NCBI GenBank assembly: GCA_009760855.2
Contig: WPIO01000166.1
Span: 283,501-347,500 of the forward strand
DNA from: Cristatella mucedo
Lineage: Eukaryota; Bryozoa; Phylactolaemata; Cristatellidae
Reading direction: 5' to 3'
DNA: 64,000 nucleotides
Positions 1 to 16,065 of the stretch are shown here, piece after piece. Position numbers and translations under genes: made by a program. Every line of letters begins with the position of its first letter. Position 1 is the stretch's first letter. The notes under the pieces are model-generated. The model was not told the origin of the DNA and ran no database searches. It was given only the letters and a program-made list of their open reading frames with translations.

Positions 1-64
1 CTTCCTTTCCGACTGTCTGCGAGAAGCAGGTAGACGACGCGCGACTGCCGATTTCGCTGCCGCC

Positions 65-215
65 GCCGTCGAAAACCACATCACTAGTCATGGGGCAATC
101 CAAGTGTGACTCGGAAATTGGAAAGCTCAACTCTCGAAATCGGCTCACTCCGCACATCTTTGTTGCATCTGCACGAAATCTTGTTGTCCTGTTCTAAAGT
201 AACTGACTAACTGAC
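65..215 (+). repeat. Dispersed repeat C, copy 1
   Basis: This block is clearly similar to 55655-55795: both share an ACTAGT(C/T)ATG start, then GTGTGACTC(A/G)GAAAT, then CATCTGCACGAAATCT. The similarity between sites 55 kb apart shows a dispersed repeat. It has no coding capacity that I can see and its class is unknown. Confidence 0.55.
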
Positions 216-299
216 CTTTCACTAGACGACCACACCAACCCCATCGCCATTTCTGCCCCCTTTCACGCACAGCTGTATCTAAAGCATTGCAAGAATCAG

Positions 300-400
300 G
301 CCTGCTTAGACAGTGATACTGCATCCAAGTTGCTCCGTACATTTGCGACATCCCGTCTCGACTTAACTGTCGGCGTACCTTCATGCATTGATGATGAACA
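300..400 (+). mobile_element. LINE family A fragment (internal RT-downstream segment)
   Basis: A short piece of the block that elsewhere reads ACATCCCGTCTCGACTT and belongs to family A (compare 18840-18880 and 53080-53120). It is too short and mutated to code. Confidence 0.5.
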
Positions 401-574
401 AGTCGCTAGCCGCGATACAAGGTTAGGTGTCACCACTATTCGTCGCGCTACGGCTGAGCTGAGCTGAGGGGACGATGCCTGGTAACGTCGAGCGCCGCGT
501 TTGCGGCCGATTTTCTCCCGCGTAACACTCACCCTCACTCCTCGTGGCTTCTTTGTGGGGAGATACAGATGGAT

Positions 575-631
575 AAAGATGAAGATAAAGATAAAGATAA
601 AGATAAAGATAGATAAAGATGATAAAGATGC
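575..631 (+). repeat. (GATAAA)n microsatellite
   Basis: About nine imperfect copies of GATAAA with GATGAA and GATA interruptions. Confidence 0.85.
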
Positions 632-2194
632 ATTCTGGGCCTGCATTCTGGCTCGCCGAGACCCCAGCTCGGGATGCGTAGTCTTTTCTGTTTGAATGGG
701 GGGCTCGACGCTGGCTTACCTTGGCAGCAGGTGAGCCAGGATGCCGTGCTGCAAGCCGTCGCCTAGTGCCTGGCCTGGCTGGCGAGCTAGCTAGCGTTAT
801 CTCCCCGTGCCTGCCGTTGGCCACTCAGCTGTCAGAAAGCGGTTCTCGACCTATTTTCAGGCCTAAGGAGGGTCCTGTGAGTCGGCAGCCAAGGCACCTG
901 CAGCAGCAACAGCATCGGTAGCAGCAGAGAGAGAGAGAGAGAGAGAGAGTTCTTCCCTTTGATCCCTTTCCGCTTTCCTTTTCCTTCCCTTACCTTCCTT
1001 TTTTCCTTCCTTCCTTTGCTTCCTTTCAGCTTCCGAGCTGAATTTGACTCCAGCTGGAGTCGCAGTAGCAGCTGTAGGTTGACATTCTCCCTAACGCCAG
1101 GTATGCGGCACCACACAGCGGCACAGGAGCGGGCTCAAAGACGTTTATTGACGCGGACGCCGCAGCCACGGCGGCCAGCGCACCGCCGGCGCCTTGACCG
1201 GCGTCCTCGACGTAGCTCGCCGAGCTTTTGCGTCTCGCTACTCGACAATCACTACGCCATAACTCACGACAGCGCACAAACCAACGGCGGCGTCACAATC
1301 TCTGCTGGCCCACAAAGCACTCTAGGCCATAAACTAGCCGCAGGAGCAATAACGACGAAATAAATGCTATTGACCCATAAACCACTAACATCTCTCAAAA
1401 TAGCCACAGCGCAGCAGTAGCTACCCATCGAATCGATTGCGCTCGCCCGATCTGTCAGAGGTCAATCCCAGTTCAGGTCGGATGCGCTGACCGGATGAGC
1501 ATCCGTCTCGTCGTGGCTGACGAAGGGCACTTCCGTCCGCGCGGCCGCTAGGGCGCAAAGCGGATGCTTCCTTCTCCTTCCGTCGTCTGCCGGATCTTAA
1601 ATTCTTTCTCCTTCTCCATCTTTCTTCTCTGGTGGCAAAATGAATAGTCGAGCGTGTGACTGTTTGTCTGTTTGTCCTATTCCGAATTGGCGAACGCGGG
1701 CGCGCGCCAGCCAACGCGAGGAGCCCGAAGCCCAGGTTTCAGAGTCGCTCGATCGCGATTGACGCGACGCCGACAATTTGGGCGGCCGTCGGCGTCGTCG
1801 CCATCGTCCGGCTCGCTCGCGTGCGCGCGCGCGCGCGGCTGAGCCCGACCCAAAGCTCCGCTCGCCGACGCGAGGCCGAGCTGGTAACCATCGCAGCTCC
1901 ACCAGAGGCGCCGGTATACGGTTTCGGCCGAGGCGGCGGCCGCGGCAGCTGTTGTGCCGCCGCACCTAGCGACGGCAGCGGTAACGCCCGACTACGTGCG
2001 GCGGCTGCCGCACGTTAGCACGCGATGGTGAATCGCTTAGTGCCCGGGCGCCTAGCGCCGGAGCGCTGAGCTCCGCTGCGCTGGCCTTTTGCTCTCCTCC
2101 GGCGCTACGGCTGGCTGCCAGCCAGCCATCTGCAATTTCCGTGAGGCGATTGGCCGGTCGCTCCGGCAAGGCCGCCCGCAGCTTGGCCTACTGC

Positions 2195-2197
<3 letters not shown>

Positions 2198-2284
<87 letters not shown>
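2198..2284 (+). repeat. (CT)n microsatellite
   Basis: A nearly pure CT run of about 87 bp, followed by CG-rich and CT-rich sequence to about 2320. Open frames across it encode only Leu-Ser or Arg-Glu repeats and are not genes. Confidence 0.95.
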
Positions 2285-2293
<9 letters not shown>

Positions 2294-2792
2294 TCGCTCG
2301 CTTGCTCTCTCTCTCTCTCGGCGGGACTTCGCGGTGTGCTAAGTGATGGAAACCCTGGCTTTTTACGAATTTTCAAATTGTATCCAGTGAACCAACGGGG
2401 AACATACACAGAGTGCGAGCTCGGGCTCGGGTCGAATAAATGGATGCAAATGGATAGAGCATATATATCGCGCACAGTTAATATAGAAAGCACAGGGCGA
2501 TCGCGTGGACACGACGACTCGCCGTCCGCGCGGCGTCTGCCGCGGTCGCTACTCGCCCCACGTGTAAACGTTGCGGATTGACGGCAGCGAGCGCAGCGCG
2601 AATCGTAAGAACGCACAGCGAGTCGCATACGCAGCGTTATCGCAGGCGGCGAACCGGAACGGGTATTCCGTGACGGTACGCAACGTCCGAAACAGAGTCC
2701 CGGTATAGAAGATATACGGTACACTTAAAAGCATACTGCATACGCCGCCACGTGCGCATACGTGTGCATTTTAGTTTTTGCCTGTGCGTTGC

Positions 2793-6780
<3,988 letters not shown>

Positions 6781-7564
6781 GCTGCGCGCGGCGGCGGCGG
6801 CGGCGGCGACCACGCGACCACGCGTCTTGACCACGCGACGCGAGCCGAGACGACGCGTTCGCATTCCCCTCTCGAAGCCTAGAAGCTTGGAGCATTTGTT
6901 CGCTCGCCAGGTGACTTTACAAGACGCTCTTTATGGGGTGGCTTTTTCCCGACGCTCGGAGCGCGACTCGGCGCCTCGCTCTGAGCCTCGCTCTCAGCGC
7001 TTCGACATCCGGATCGCGTGCAATTCGCCGTCCATTGTTGCTCAAAGCTTCTTCTCCGGAGTAAAACAACAAAATGCAAAGCCTCGCCCTCACCAGGCAC
7101 TAAAGGTTTCGCCGCCTTCGCGCCGCGAATGCGTCTGTGTCGGCGACAATGGACTCGGGAATGAGCTCAACTGCCGTTCCCCGCCGCCGCGCCCCTCTCT
7201 CACGTGACCACGCTGCGGGTCTCCACGCGCCCCCTCCCCGCGCGCGACGATTTCGCGCTCGATTACGATGCTTCCGAGATTTCTATGGCGGGGCATCCAG
7301 CGCGCGCAGCTCCCTACCCTACCTGCTAAGGCGGAGCGGAGCTGCGCGCGCACGCAGGATGTGGCGCAGGAAGGAGGCGCAGGAAGGAGGCGCAGGACAG
7401 TCGGAATTGCTTGTCTTTCCGGCGGCGGCGCGCTTCCTGCGAAACGGTTCGGGTTCGCATGGCGCCAGATCGGATGATCCGTGATTGCTCCTCCGCACGA
7501 GGCAGTCGTGACCGCTATCTCACTAATCTCAGCTGAGATCGAAGCTGAGCTCGCCGCGAGTGGC
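6781..7564. other. 3' flank of coiled-coil gene
   Basis: GC-rich sequence with no recognisable gene. It presumably holds the 3' UTR of the coiled-coil gene, although no AATAAA is visible. One CACGTG lies near 7202. Confidence 0.4.
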
Positions 7565-7969
7565 GTTTTCGGAATCCAACAGTTTACCAACACCTCGTAC
7601 AAACCTCAAATCCTTTGGAAACCGTGCATTTAGTTCGTATGCTCCCACAGCCTGGAACTCCTTCCCGACCTGCGTCAGATTATCCCCTGACCTGACCACA
7701 TTTAAAAGGAACCTAAAAACACACCTATTTAGGACAGCTTTTAGTGGGTCCCTGTGACTCGTCGTTCATGCGCTTATGCGTGCTGACACTGTGCATGTTG
7801 CCACTAACCGCACTTGCATGCTGACCCTGTGCATGTCACCCCTAACCACGCTATTCATGCTGCACATCAAGCATAACATGCCTCACCATTCAATCGGGTT
7901 TCCCTTCGCAGAAAGTGTAAAGCGCCTAGAAAGAGATTGATTTCTCTGAGAGCGCTTCATCGAGTGCAC

Positions 7970-8005
<36 letters not shown>
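7565..8005 (+). mobile_element. LINE family A 3' end
   Basis: Starts abruptly inside the last coding block (FSESNSLPTPRTNLKSFG, then TTFKRNLKTHLFR) and continues through a stop codon. It then has the shared 3' UTR with CATGCTGACCCTGTGCATG, the hairpin tail (GTAAAGCGCC... AGAGCGCTT), and (ATT)n at 7969-8005. It is a 5'-truncated CR1/L2-like insertion in + orientation. Confidence 0.85.
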
Positions 8006-8075
8006 CATCATCAGCTGATCAGCCGATCTGTTGATCAGCTGATCAGCTCATCAGCTCATCAGCTGATCAGCAGCC
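8006..8075 (+). repeat. Cluster of TGATCAGC palindromic repeats
   Basis: Imperfect tandem copies of the palindromic octamer-like unit CTGATCAGCTGATCAG and CTCATCAG, directly after the (ATT)n tail of the adjacent LINE. Confidence 0.75.
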
Positions 8076-9608
8076 TGCCGAATCCGCCGGCTTCTCTTTT
8101 TTCGCAATCTCCGCGCGCACGCTTGGAGCGCAGCTTCCGTCACGTCCTCAAAGAGGCGCATCCTCCATTGGCGCCGACGCGACGACGCTGGCGCTGGCTA
8201 CTTTAGGCGGCGCCCCGGCGACCGCGGCGTCCTGGCTTCGTTCGTAGAACGCTTCGTAGAGCTTCTTCTTCCTCTCTATTTTGATATAGAATCCGATTGC
8301 AATCAATCACTCGAGGCCCGACACCGCTCGACGTCGCAGGCGGCGATCTGCGTTAAATCCCGCCGCGCCTCTGCGAGCATGAATCTGCATGTGTCAATGC
8401 TCTCCGTCAATGCTCAATGCTCAATGTTCAATCAATCAATCAATCAATCGACAATGCTCTCTGTCGTGTCGAGCGCTGCTCGAGGGCGGCTGCACGCGAC
8501 AAGCGAGCAGCTGGTTCGGCGTAGGTCAGGTGACCGGAAGCGGGTCACGACGCTGGACGCCGAAGCGCACACGATGCACACGGCATATGCGTGCGGATAC
8601 AGTGTACAAATACGAGGTAACTTGACCTTAAATCTACCTGTACGTACGCATACAGCTCAGCTAACCTATTAATCGATCGTATTGAAACGAAGCACGTCGA
8701 TCTCATTCATAAAATGGTAAGACAGCCGTAGCGGCTAACAACGCAGCTCGCAGTGGACAATATTGGATCGCACCCGGACTTCGAGACTCAAACCCGCGAC
8801 GTTCGGGGTCGCGAAGAGCGATCACCTTGCCTTCTGGGCTAAGAGCTAGCGATGACAGGAGCTTCCACGAATGCGAGTGCCTAGAAAGAGATCAATTACT
8901 CTGGGGATGCTATATAAATGTATAATTATTGTTATCATTATTACTAGTATCCCCCAGAAGTTCGGTCATCGGACCACCCATAACCACAGCCCTAGCCAGA
9001 TCGCCTCATTTTTAATAGACGGATCGTCTCGGATCGCATCTCGGAGGCATCTCGCCATCGGCCTCTTCTTCAGTCCGCGCTCGATCGCGGCGGCGTTGGC
9101 GATCATCACGATTCGGAGGCGTTTGGCCATTTCCATTGGAACGTTGAAAGCCCATTGTCCCGATCCCGATCAGACGCCCGAATCTGGCCTTGACCCCACC
9201 AAAACTCGGCCGAAAACTCCGCGAAAAACTCGGCCTTTGACTCCGCAAGAACAGCGGCCGTGAACAGCTGGCGTGTTGAAGTCGTAAAGGCAGCTTTAGG
9301 TGGGATTTGTATAAGGCAGGCCAATACCCACGCACCCACCCACCCATGTCCACCCATAAGATCACAGACGTCAGCTACGCACACCCAGTACCCACGGGTA
9401 TGGGTGGATATGGGCATGGGTGTAGATATGGGTACCCGGTTGAGGGCTCTGGCAGGAGGAGTAACTCCTCTAGAAGGCTCTGGAAGGTATTTGTACCGGC
9501 ATTTATGAAGTGCGATGAGCTAATCGAAACGGTACACAATTGAGGAGTACGTAGGTGCACCTACCCTAGCAAGAGCCCGGATAGTTTCAAATAAATATCG
9601 CATAATTA

Positions 9609-9649
<41 letters not shown>

Positions 9650-9708
9650 TTAATAATACATACTATTTATATATGAGTATAATTAATCTTAAATATATAA
9701 TTATAATT
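8076..9708. other. Intergenic stretch with SINE and TA repeats
   Basis: I see no gene. The stretch holds a short CAATGCT/CAATC repeat (8395-8455), a SINE copy at 8735-8860, and a copy-like LINE tail scrap near 8880-8950 (CTAGAAAGAGATCAATTACTCTGGGG). It also holds a GGGTATGGGTGGATATGGGC repeat near 9395-9435, and (TA)n at about 9613-9644. Confidence 0.5.
8735..8860 (-). mobile_element. tRNA-derived SINE copy (S2)
   Basis: On the reverse strand an A-box-like TAGCCCAGAAGGCAAGGTG is followed about 30 nt later by a B-box-like GGGTTTGAGTC. This is the same arrangement as in the other SINE copies. No intact tRNA fold is visible. Confidence 0.5.
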
Positions 9709-10466
9709 ATAATAATGTACTTGATAAAGCACCCTCAGAGAAATTAATCTCTTTCTGGGGGCTTTACATTTGCTGCAAAGGGAAATGCAATTAAATGGTA
9801 AATAAAACCATGCTTAAAAATAAGCAAAATGAATAACATGGTTAGGGGTGACATGCACAGGGTCAGCATGCAAATGTGGTTAGTGGCAGCATGCACAGTG
9901 TCAGCACGCATAAGGAAGTGAAGGACAAATCACAGGGACCCACTAAATGCTGTCCTAAATAGGTGTGTTTTAAGTTCCTTTTAAATGTGGTCAGGTCAGG
10001 GGATGTTCTGACGCAGGTCGGGAGGGAGTTCCAGGCTTTGGGAGCATACCAACTAAATGCACGGCCTCCAAAGGATTTGAGGTTTTTACAAGGTATTTCT
10101 AGACTGTTGGATTCCGAAAAGCGGGTGGTATGATGCTTGGCCTGATGGGGTAGTATATCTGACAGATAGGCTGGAGCCATAGAATGAAGGGACCTAAAAG
10201 TGAGCGACAAAACCTTGAAGTCAATCCGTTGCTTGACTGGTAGCCAGTGCAGGTCGGCGAGAAGTGGAGTAATGTGGCACCTGCGACGCTCACGACAGAC
10301 AAGCCTAGCTGTGGAGTTTTGCACCAGCTGCAATCGCCTGATCGCACATGCTGGGAGGCCAGTAAGCAGTGAGTTGCAGAAGTCGAGACGAGATGTCACG
10401 AATGCATGGACCAACTTAGACGTGGTATCCTTTTCTAAACAAGCCCGAATTTTAGCAATATTATAG
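9709..10466 (-). mobile_element. LINE family A, 5'-truncated, near-intact 3' frame
   Basis: On the reverse strand, 10414-9863 is an open frame of 183 codons covering the conserved post-RT region: VTSRLDFCNSLLTGLPACA, then LLADLHWLPVKQRIDFK, then LTTFKRNLK. The stop, the 3' UTR and the hairpin tail follow, ending in AT-rich sequence. It is one of the better-preserved copies. Confidence 0.85.
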
Positions 10467-11254
10467 ACGTACGCTATATACGCTATATAAGTATGCTATA
10501 TATTTAGAAATATATAGCGTACTTAGTCTTAAAATAATCTTGGCATTTGAGCCTATTTAAGCTCAAGGTTACGGAGGCGTTGGTTTGCGTTAATGCCGCC
10601 GTTGAACGCGCGAAATCATCAGCTGCTGCCTAATAGACTTCCTAATACACTCGATACGCCAGTGCCTCGTCAACCAGACAACGATTGTTGATGACTGTCG
10701 TCTGAACAGGATATCGTGATCAGTAGTGCAGCTGGCACCGCCGCACTTTCTAGCCCTACGCTGTAAACCCTCGAACCCACTACAAATGGAAATCACAGCA
10801 ATCAACTTGATGATAATTTTAAATTAAGCTGCGACCCACCGGCTCTTCGCAGCATTTGCGCCATTCATCTGAACTGTGATGTATGTCTCTCCCTTGTGCT
10901 AGAATTGTGCGTGAGGGACACGCTATTAAAACGGCGGCGCGAATGATCAGCTAGATTATGACTGATGCTCAGTACTCGTGATTCCTTAATTGTAACAGCT
11001 AGACAGGCATTGATCATGCTATAATCTATGCCCAACGCCGCATACAAATCCGACGCCGTACAGCAGGCAGTTTGAGTTGTGCGTCTGGACTTATCCTAGG
11101 CATATAAGCTGGTTTGAGCTCTACGCCACTGGGCCGTTGATGTATGTCAAGGCCGTTGTTGAACGCCTGTTCCGCCTCCGGAGCTCATCGAGCAGACTTC
11201 TCGACCCGATCGATACGGACTCGCTGTGTAAAGATGTGAGCGTTCTTCGCTTCT

Positions 11255-11460
11255 GCCGCGCTCCTGCTACTGTCGGCGTAGCTGCTCGCATTTGTGCAGC
11301 ACCCACAAGTCGCTAGCCGTGCTGCAAGGTTCCTGCGTCAACCAGTATGCGTCTGGCGTCGGCTTAGACTAGCCGAGTAACGAGTGCTCTGTTTTCGGTC
11401 TCGACCTGATAGGACGTGGAAGCCACACACCACGTTTTTAGCAGTACTATACAGCTTATT
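11255..11460 (+). repeat. Dispersed repeat D, copy 1
   Basis: Similar along its length to 53975-54190. Shared blocks are CTACTGTCGGC, GTCGCTAGCCG, CAAGGTT and GGACG(T/C)GGAAGCCA, then a T-rich end. Class unknown. Confidence 0.5.
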
Positions 11461-12814
11461 ACAACTAGTGCATCAGCTTACATACCAACTGCTTACATTA
11501 GTTAATGGATTTGTATGGCACATCCGCACGCGCACGGAATTCGTACAGCCGGTGCTGGCTTGATATCTATGCTCATGATTTGTAACTCCCGCGTCAGAGA
11601 ACCATCGAGAGAGCCGCTGGAGCAAACCCCAAAAAGCACGACTCGCTTGTGGCCTGTGGTAAAAACAGATAAAAATAAATTAGTCGCCGCTTCCACTGCA
11701 GACATCAGCCACTAGTCAAAATTAATAACTATGAAACTTAACTGTAGGAAAAACCCGATAGAGACTAACTAATATGACCGCTCTGCGGACCTTTCTGCCG
11801 GCCTTGACCTTTCTGCTGACCATGGTTAGCTTGCTAACTCAAAAAAATTAAATCCGTCAACAAGTATTACGCTTGGGCGGCCTCCTCACGGCGGCGTCGC
11901 GCAGGTATTATCTCTGCCCACGCCCTCACTCTGCCATTTGAACGGAAGAAACTGAATGTGTAGAGATGCAGGATTAAAAGCAATTGTAAGTTTAGCACAC
12001 GCGAATGACTTTAATAAATAATAATGCGTCGTCAGTGTAGCCCCCTAGAGAACCGAACCTCTGTCCAGGCGCTATGCAACTCAAATGACGAAGAGTTCAG
12101 GGCCTGTGGTTAGCAAAACTCCTGGTTGGCAGCATGCAACGACTAGTGCACAGGTGAGAGCCCACAGAAGGAAGCTCGCGGGAGTGAAAAAGACTCGCTC
12201 ACTGGGACGTAAGCTGAAAACTAAGCGAGCGTGACACAGCGAGCGTGACTTTAACTGAGACTTGCATGATGTAAGTCAATTCAAGTGGCGACATAGACCG
12301 CAAGGGAGTTACTAACTTTCAGAGCATACGAACCGAGGTCCTGTTCGCCAAAAATATTTCTATTTAGAATTTGATATTTATAATTAATTTAATAACTTAA
12401 TGTTTCTATTTAGAGCGAGGATCGGTACGAAGACTAGATGCTGAGGCGCGAGCGGTGGGTGCGATCGAGAGCGTGCGACTGGAAGAGCAAGAGCAAAGGT
12501 CAATGTTGGGTCAAGGCCGGTGCAAGCGAGTGAAGCAAACTGTAGGCTAAAGAGTGGATCTCGAAGTCGGTTCGACGCTCGACAGGGAGCCTAGCCGGTG
12601 CGGCGCGACGTGGCGTGACGTGACGTGCCCGGCTTTCCTGAAAACTCGACCTGTAGTGCCCGCGGGCGTTCGCGTAGTAGCTGCCTCATTGACTTGGTGG
12701 CGCGAAAGAGCTGTCCAATTGGATGAGCCGTTTTCCTTGGCTGTGCTCTTTTTGCTTTGCTATAATTTTGTAACGATGACAAGAATTATTCGTAATACCT
12801 TTACATTATTAGCT

Positions 12815-12965
12815 ATTCGCCGCGATGGCACACTAGGTAAGGCGGTTGCTTTCCTGTTCGATTCCTGCGGTGGGCGATCCTTTATCGCCGCTGCAAGCGG
12901 TTGTGATAGCAGCCGTAAAGGCTCTTCTGTCGCTCTACGAAAAGGAGGCTGTTCAAGCAGCTAGC
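12815..12965 (+). mobile_element. tRNA-derived SINE copy (S3)
   Basis: Shows a B-box-like TGTTCGATTCCTGC, then the shared body TGCAAGCGGTTGTGATAGC, CGTAAAGGCTCTTC and AAAGGAGGCTG. It lines up with 39655 and 48385. Confidence 0.6.
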
Positions 12966-13085
12966 ATTTTCTTCTCGCTATTCCGTATATAGCGTATTTT
13001 GAGAGCGTCGCTCAAAGAGGTCAGCCTCCTATATATAATATAATATATAATATGGTTATATAATAGGGTTATATAATAGGGTTAT

Positions 13086-13096
13086 ATAATATATAT

Positions 13097-13129
<33 letters not shown>
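13086..13129 (+). repeat. (TA)n microsatellite
   Basis: TA repeats preceded by three copies of an 11-12 bp GGTTATATAATA unit (about 13050-13092). Confidence 0.9.
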
Positions 13130-13956
13130 CCCTCGGGTCTTTGCGAGCCGCGAGTTCTTCACCAGATGAGTTGCGCTGAGCTCAGCCGCGGCGTAGTGGT
13201 ACACGATGGCGGCGAGCGCGCTCGCGAACCGCTCTGAAACGCAGGCAACGAGCAACACGAACTGAACGTTGCACCAGCACGTCGCGCTCGTAGTACGGAT
13301 GGAACGTCGGCTGGGGGCGGAACCACGTGATGGCGATGACGCGCCCACAGTTGCACGCACACTCAGGCGTGAGCCGCTGCCGCGCGCGGTCATCGAGTTG
13401 ACATACTTCATCATCTCGTTTGCGCCTCTTGGAAGGAGAAATTCTGCATTTTTCGCGGGTGCTATTGAAATTGGGAACTTCGCGTTTCTGCGGCTACCTC
13501 GAAGCTCGAAGACGGCTGTTGGTCGCACAGGACTGGTCGCACAGGCGAAGGCGAATCGCATGCGTGAGCCCACGTGACTCTGGAACTAAAAAAGAAGCGC
13601 TATTCATGTGCAGTGCCCTCCGAGATAAATTAATCTGTGTCCGCCAGGTTCTTTACATATGCAGCCTCCGCGGAGCTTGAGCCCACGTCATTGCGTTGTT
13701 AATAGCTCGAGCGTCTAAACTAGGGGGTGGGGCGGCGGCGCCTAGGCAGCCCAGGTTAGCCAGCGTCTCTATGAGCAAGCTTGCCTGGTCTGTCGTTGAG
13801 TTAGCAGCCTCTGCGAGTAGTATATCTATGTATGAGCTAGCTACGTATCTGCCTGCGCACGGGCTCGCTTTGCCGAAATCTCTTGCGCAAGGGCGGACGC
13901 TGTGTGCGACTCGCTGTAGTGACTGGTAGCGTTAGCCCCGCCGGCGCGCGCGACTT

Positions 13957-14278
13957 AATAATAATAATGCACTTGATAAAGCGCCCCCAGAGAACTTAAT
14001 CTCTTTCTAGGCGCTTTGCATTTGCTGCAAAGGGAAATATAATTGAATGGTAAGTAAAATCATGCTTGAAAAAAAAACAAAATGAATAATATGGTTAGGG
14101 GTGACATGCACAGGGTCAGCATGCAAATGTGGCTAGTGGCAGCATGCACAGTGTCAGCACGCATAAGGAAGGGAAGGACGAATCACAGGGACCCACTATA
14201 TGCTGTCCTAAATAGGTGTGTTTTTAAGTTCTTTTTAAATGTGGTCAGGTCAGGGGATGCTCTGACGCAAGTCCGGAG
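13957..14278 (-). mobile_element. LINE family A 3' tail
   Basis: ATT tail, hairpin, 3' UTR and the last codons of the ORF on the reverse strand. Homology stops near 14278. Confidence 0.8.
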
Positions 14279-14394
14279 TGACATAGATGACTCGTCGTTC
14301 GCCTGGTCGCAGTTCAAAGTTCAGCAAAGTTAAGCATAGTCTAACCATACGAACGACTTGCGCGCGCGCGAACGTGCGCACGAGAGAGCCGAGC

Positions 14395-14550
14395 TGGTTT
14401 GGCCCAGCGATTAAGGTGCTCGCCCCGACCGAGGCCTGGCCGAGGTCGTGGCCTCTCGAGCCCCGTGGCATATGCGAAGCGCTTGAATAGAAATTAAGTT
14501 CTCCTGGGGCACTATTCAAATGAATTATATATATATATATATATATATAC
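14395..14550 (+). mobile_element. SINE-like copy (S4) with LINE-like 3' tail
   Basis: The head GTTTGGCCCAGCGATTAAGG resembles an A-box region. A degraded GTCGTGGCCTCTCGAGCC sits at the B-box position. The end reads GAAGCGCTTGAATAGAAATT and AAGTTCTCCTGGGGCACTAT, i.e. the family-A tail hairpin, followed by TA repeats. Confidence 0.55.
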
Positions 14551-15164
14551 TCTGCGCGCACAGAGGCGTGAGGCAGAAGCAGTAGCCAGCCAACGGCAGA
14601 TGCTGCGGCTGCTTCTGCAGGTGGGAGTAAGGGAGTAAGTTTCGTCTGCTCGGTTCCGCAGCCTCTCCACGACGGACAACTTTTTTGGTTTAGGATGACA
14701 AGCGAGGAATTGATGAGAAAATGAGCACCCTTAAACTGAATTGATTCACATCGCGAAAGCATTCGCGGCGCAAAGATGGTCGCCTTGCAGGGGCTGCGAG
14801 CGACAGAATCTTGTGCTTTTTTTTCGGACCTACGGCTAGGAGCTTGCTGCGACGAACGGCTGCTGGTGCTGCCTAGGACGTCAACGATAACTACGCGCGT
14901 CCGCTTTCTTGCTCTGCATTCATCGGTGCAAGAGTGCCAGGTCTGAGTAGCCGCAGAGACGGAGAAATCGACCGATCGACTGGCAACGTGGCGATGCTGC
15001 AGCTAACGTAAATGCGCCGATGTTACGAACGCTCGCTGAGCTTCCGCTTCCGCTTCCGCGCGCGCTCGCTGCCAGCAGCGGAACGCGGCAGCGGCGAAAA
15101 GAGCTCACGTGACCTAACGTTACGAGTCCGTATCGAAAATGTAGAGAGACCTATTTGACAGCCG
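14551..15164. other. Intergenic
   Basis: No gene recognised. One CACGTG is present near 15104. Confidence 0.4.
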
Positions 15165-16065
15165 CAAAATGAGGTACCCCATATTTCAGAGGTTCCTCGG
15201 ATGATCTTTGTCCATTCACATCAATATTCAGGAGTCTCCGACTGAGATAGGATCTGAACCATTGGAATGTAGTGCCAGTAATGCCCAGGTGAGATGAGAG
15301 GCACTCAAGGAGGACTTGATGATCGATAGTATCAAAAATATAGTGATCGATAGTATCTTAGCGACCGATAGCATCTTAGCGACCGATAGAATCGAAAGCT
15401 GCCGAAAGATGGAGCACAACGAGCAGACAGAGACTCGACCTCGATGCCTGCATTTCTAAGTAGGTTTGTCGTACACCCGAAGCAATGCCGACTCTTTGGA
15501 GTGATTAGCTCTAAAACCAGACTGAAACTTACTAGCAGGCTTTGAATTATCAATAAATGATTTAAGCTGGTCTGCCACGACTCGTTCCAGTATCTTTGAT
15601 AGGAACGTAGAAGGGAGACTGGGCGCAAGTTGCTCAAGTTCTCTTGGTAAAGTGTTGATTTCTTGAGAAGTGGCCTGACTACAGCCTTTTTAAAAGGTAC
15701 TACTACCTTTCCCGAGGCTAATGACATATTTATAACATTAGTTATGCATGGCAGTAGTAGATCAATGCATCGTAGGAATAGGGCAGTGAGAATAGGGTCC
15801 AGAGGACTTGTTGTCTTCTTTGATCGGAAAGTGAATTTCAGAACGAGGTCACTAGTGACCTCCTTGAATGTATACATTGAGGTGGTGCTTGAAATTGAGG
15901 GAAAGGATTCCAGGGGGGTGCTGCCATCTTAGGGATGGACTGCCTGATCTTGTAGGTCTTGAAGCTAGAGAAACAGTAAGCTAGGGATCATCACAGGGAT
16001 CACTACGTAAGGAACTAACCTGGGAATGATTAAGGAGATAGCTGATCGTCGAATCATCATTTTTG
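15165..16065 (-). mobile_element. LINE family A, N-terminal reverse-transcriptase region
   Basis: The reverse-strand frame 15877-15332 begins with the pre-RT linker and RT motif 0-2 region: TTSPLDPILTALFLRC, then FKKAVVRPLLKKSTL and NLRPVSLL. The segment SFSLVLELITPKSRHC follows. Frameshifts and an internal tandem TCTTAGCGACCGATAG duplication (about 15340-15395) break it. It has no 3' tail, so the copy is truncated at both ends. Confidence 0.75.

Larger units (their letters stand above)
1..2792. other. Gene-poor, GC-rich left flank with repeats
   Basis: I recognise no protein here. The stretch holds a dispersed repeat copy, a LINE scrap, GATAAA, GA and CT microsatellites, and GC-rich DNA with many CpGs (about 1680-2180). 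Any upstream exon or promoter of the coiled-coil gene at 2793 would lie here, but I could not identify one. On the - strand, AATAAA occurs at 1143-1148 just after a short open frame, but that frame matches nothing I know. Confidence 0.5.
10467..13956. other. Intergenic, AT-rich and repeat-derived
   Basis: No gene recognised. It contains dispersed repeat D (11255-11460), a SINE at 12815-12965, (TA)n at about 13086-13129, and AT-rich unique sequence. Short open frames here are unconvincing. Confidence 0.5.

Noticed and set aside
1026-1277. - strand frame with VEDAGQGAGGALAAVAAASA before AATAAA at 1143
   Set aside because: The AATAAA lies inside the open frame, there is no domain, and no matching splice sites could be chosen.
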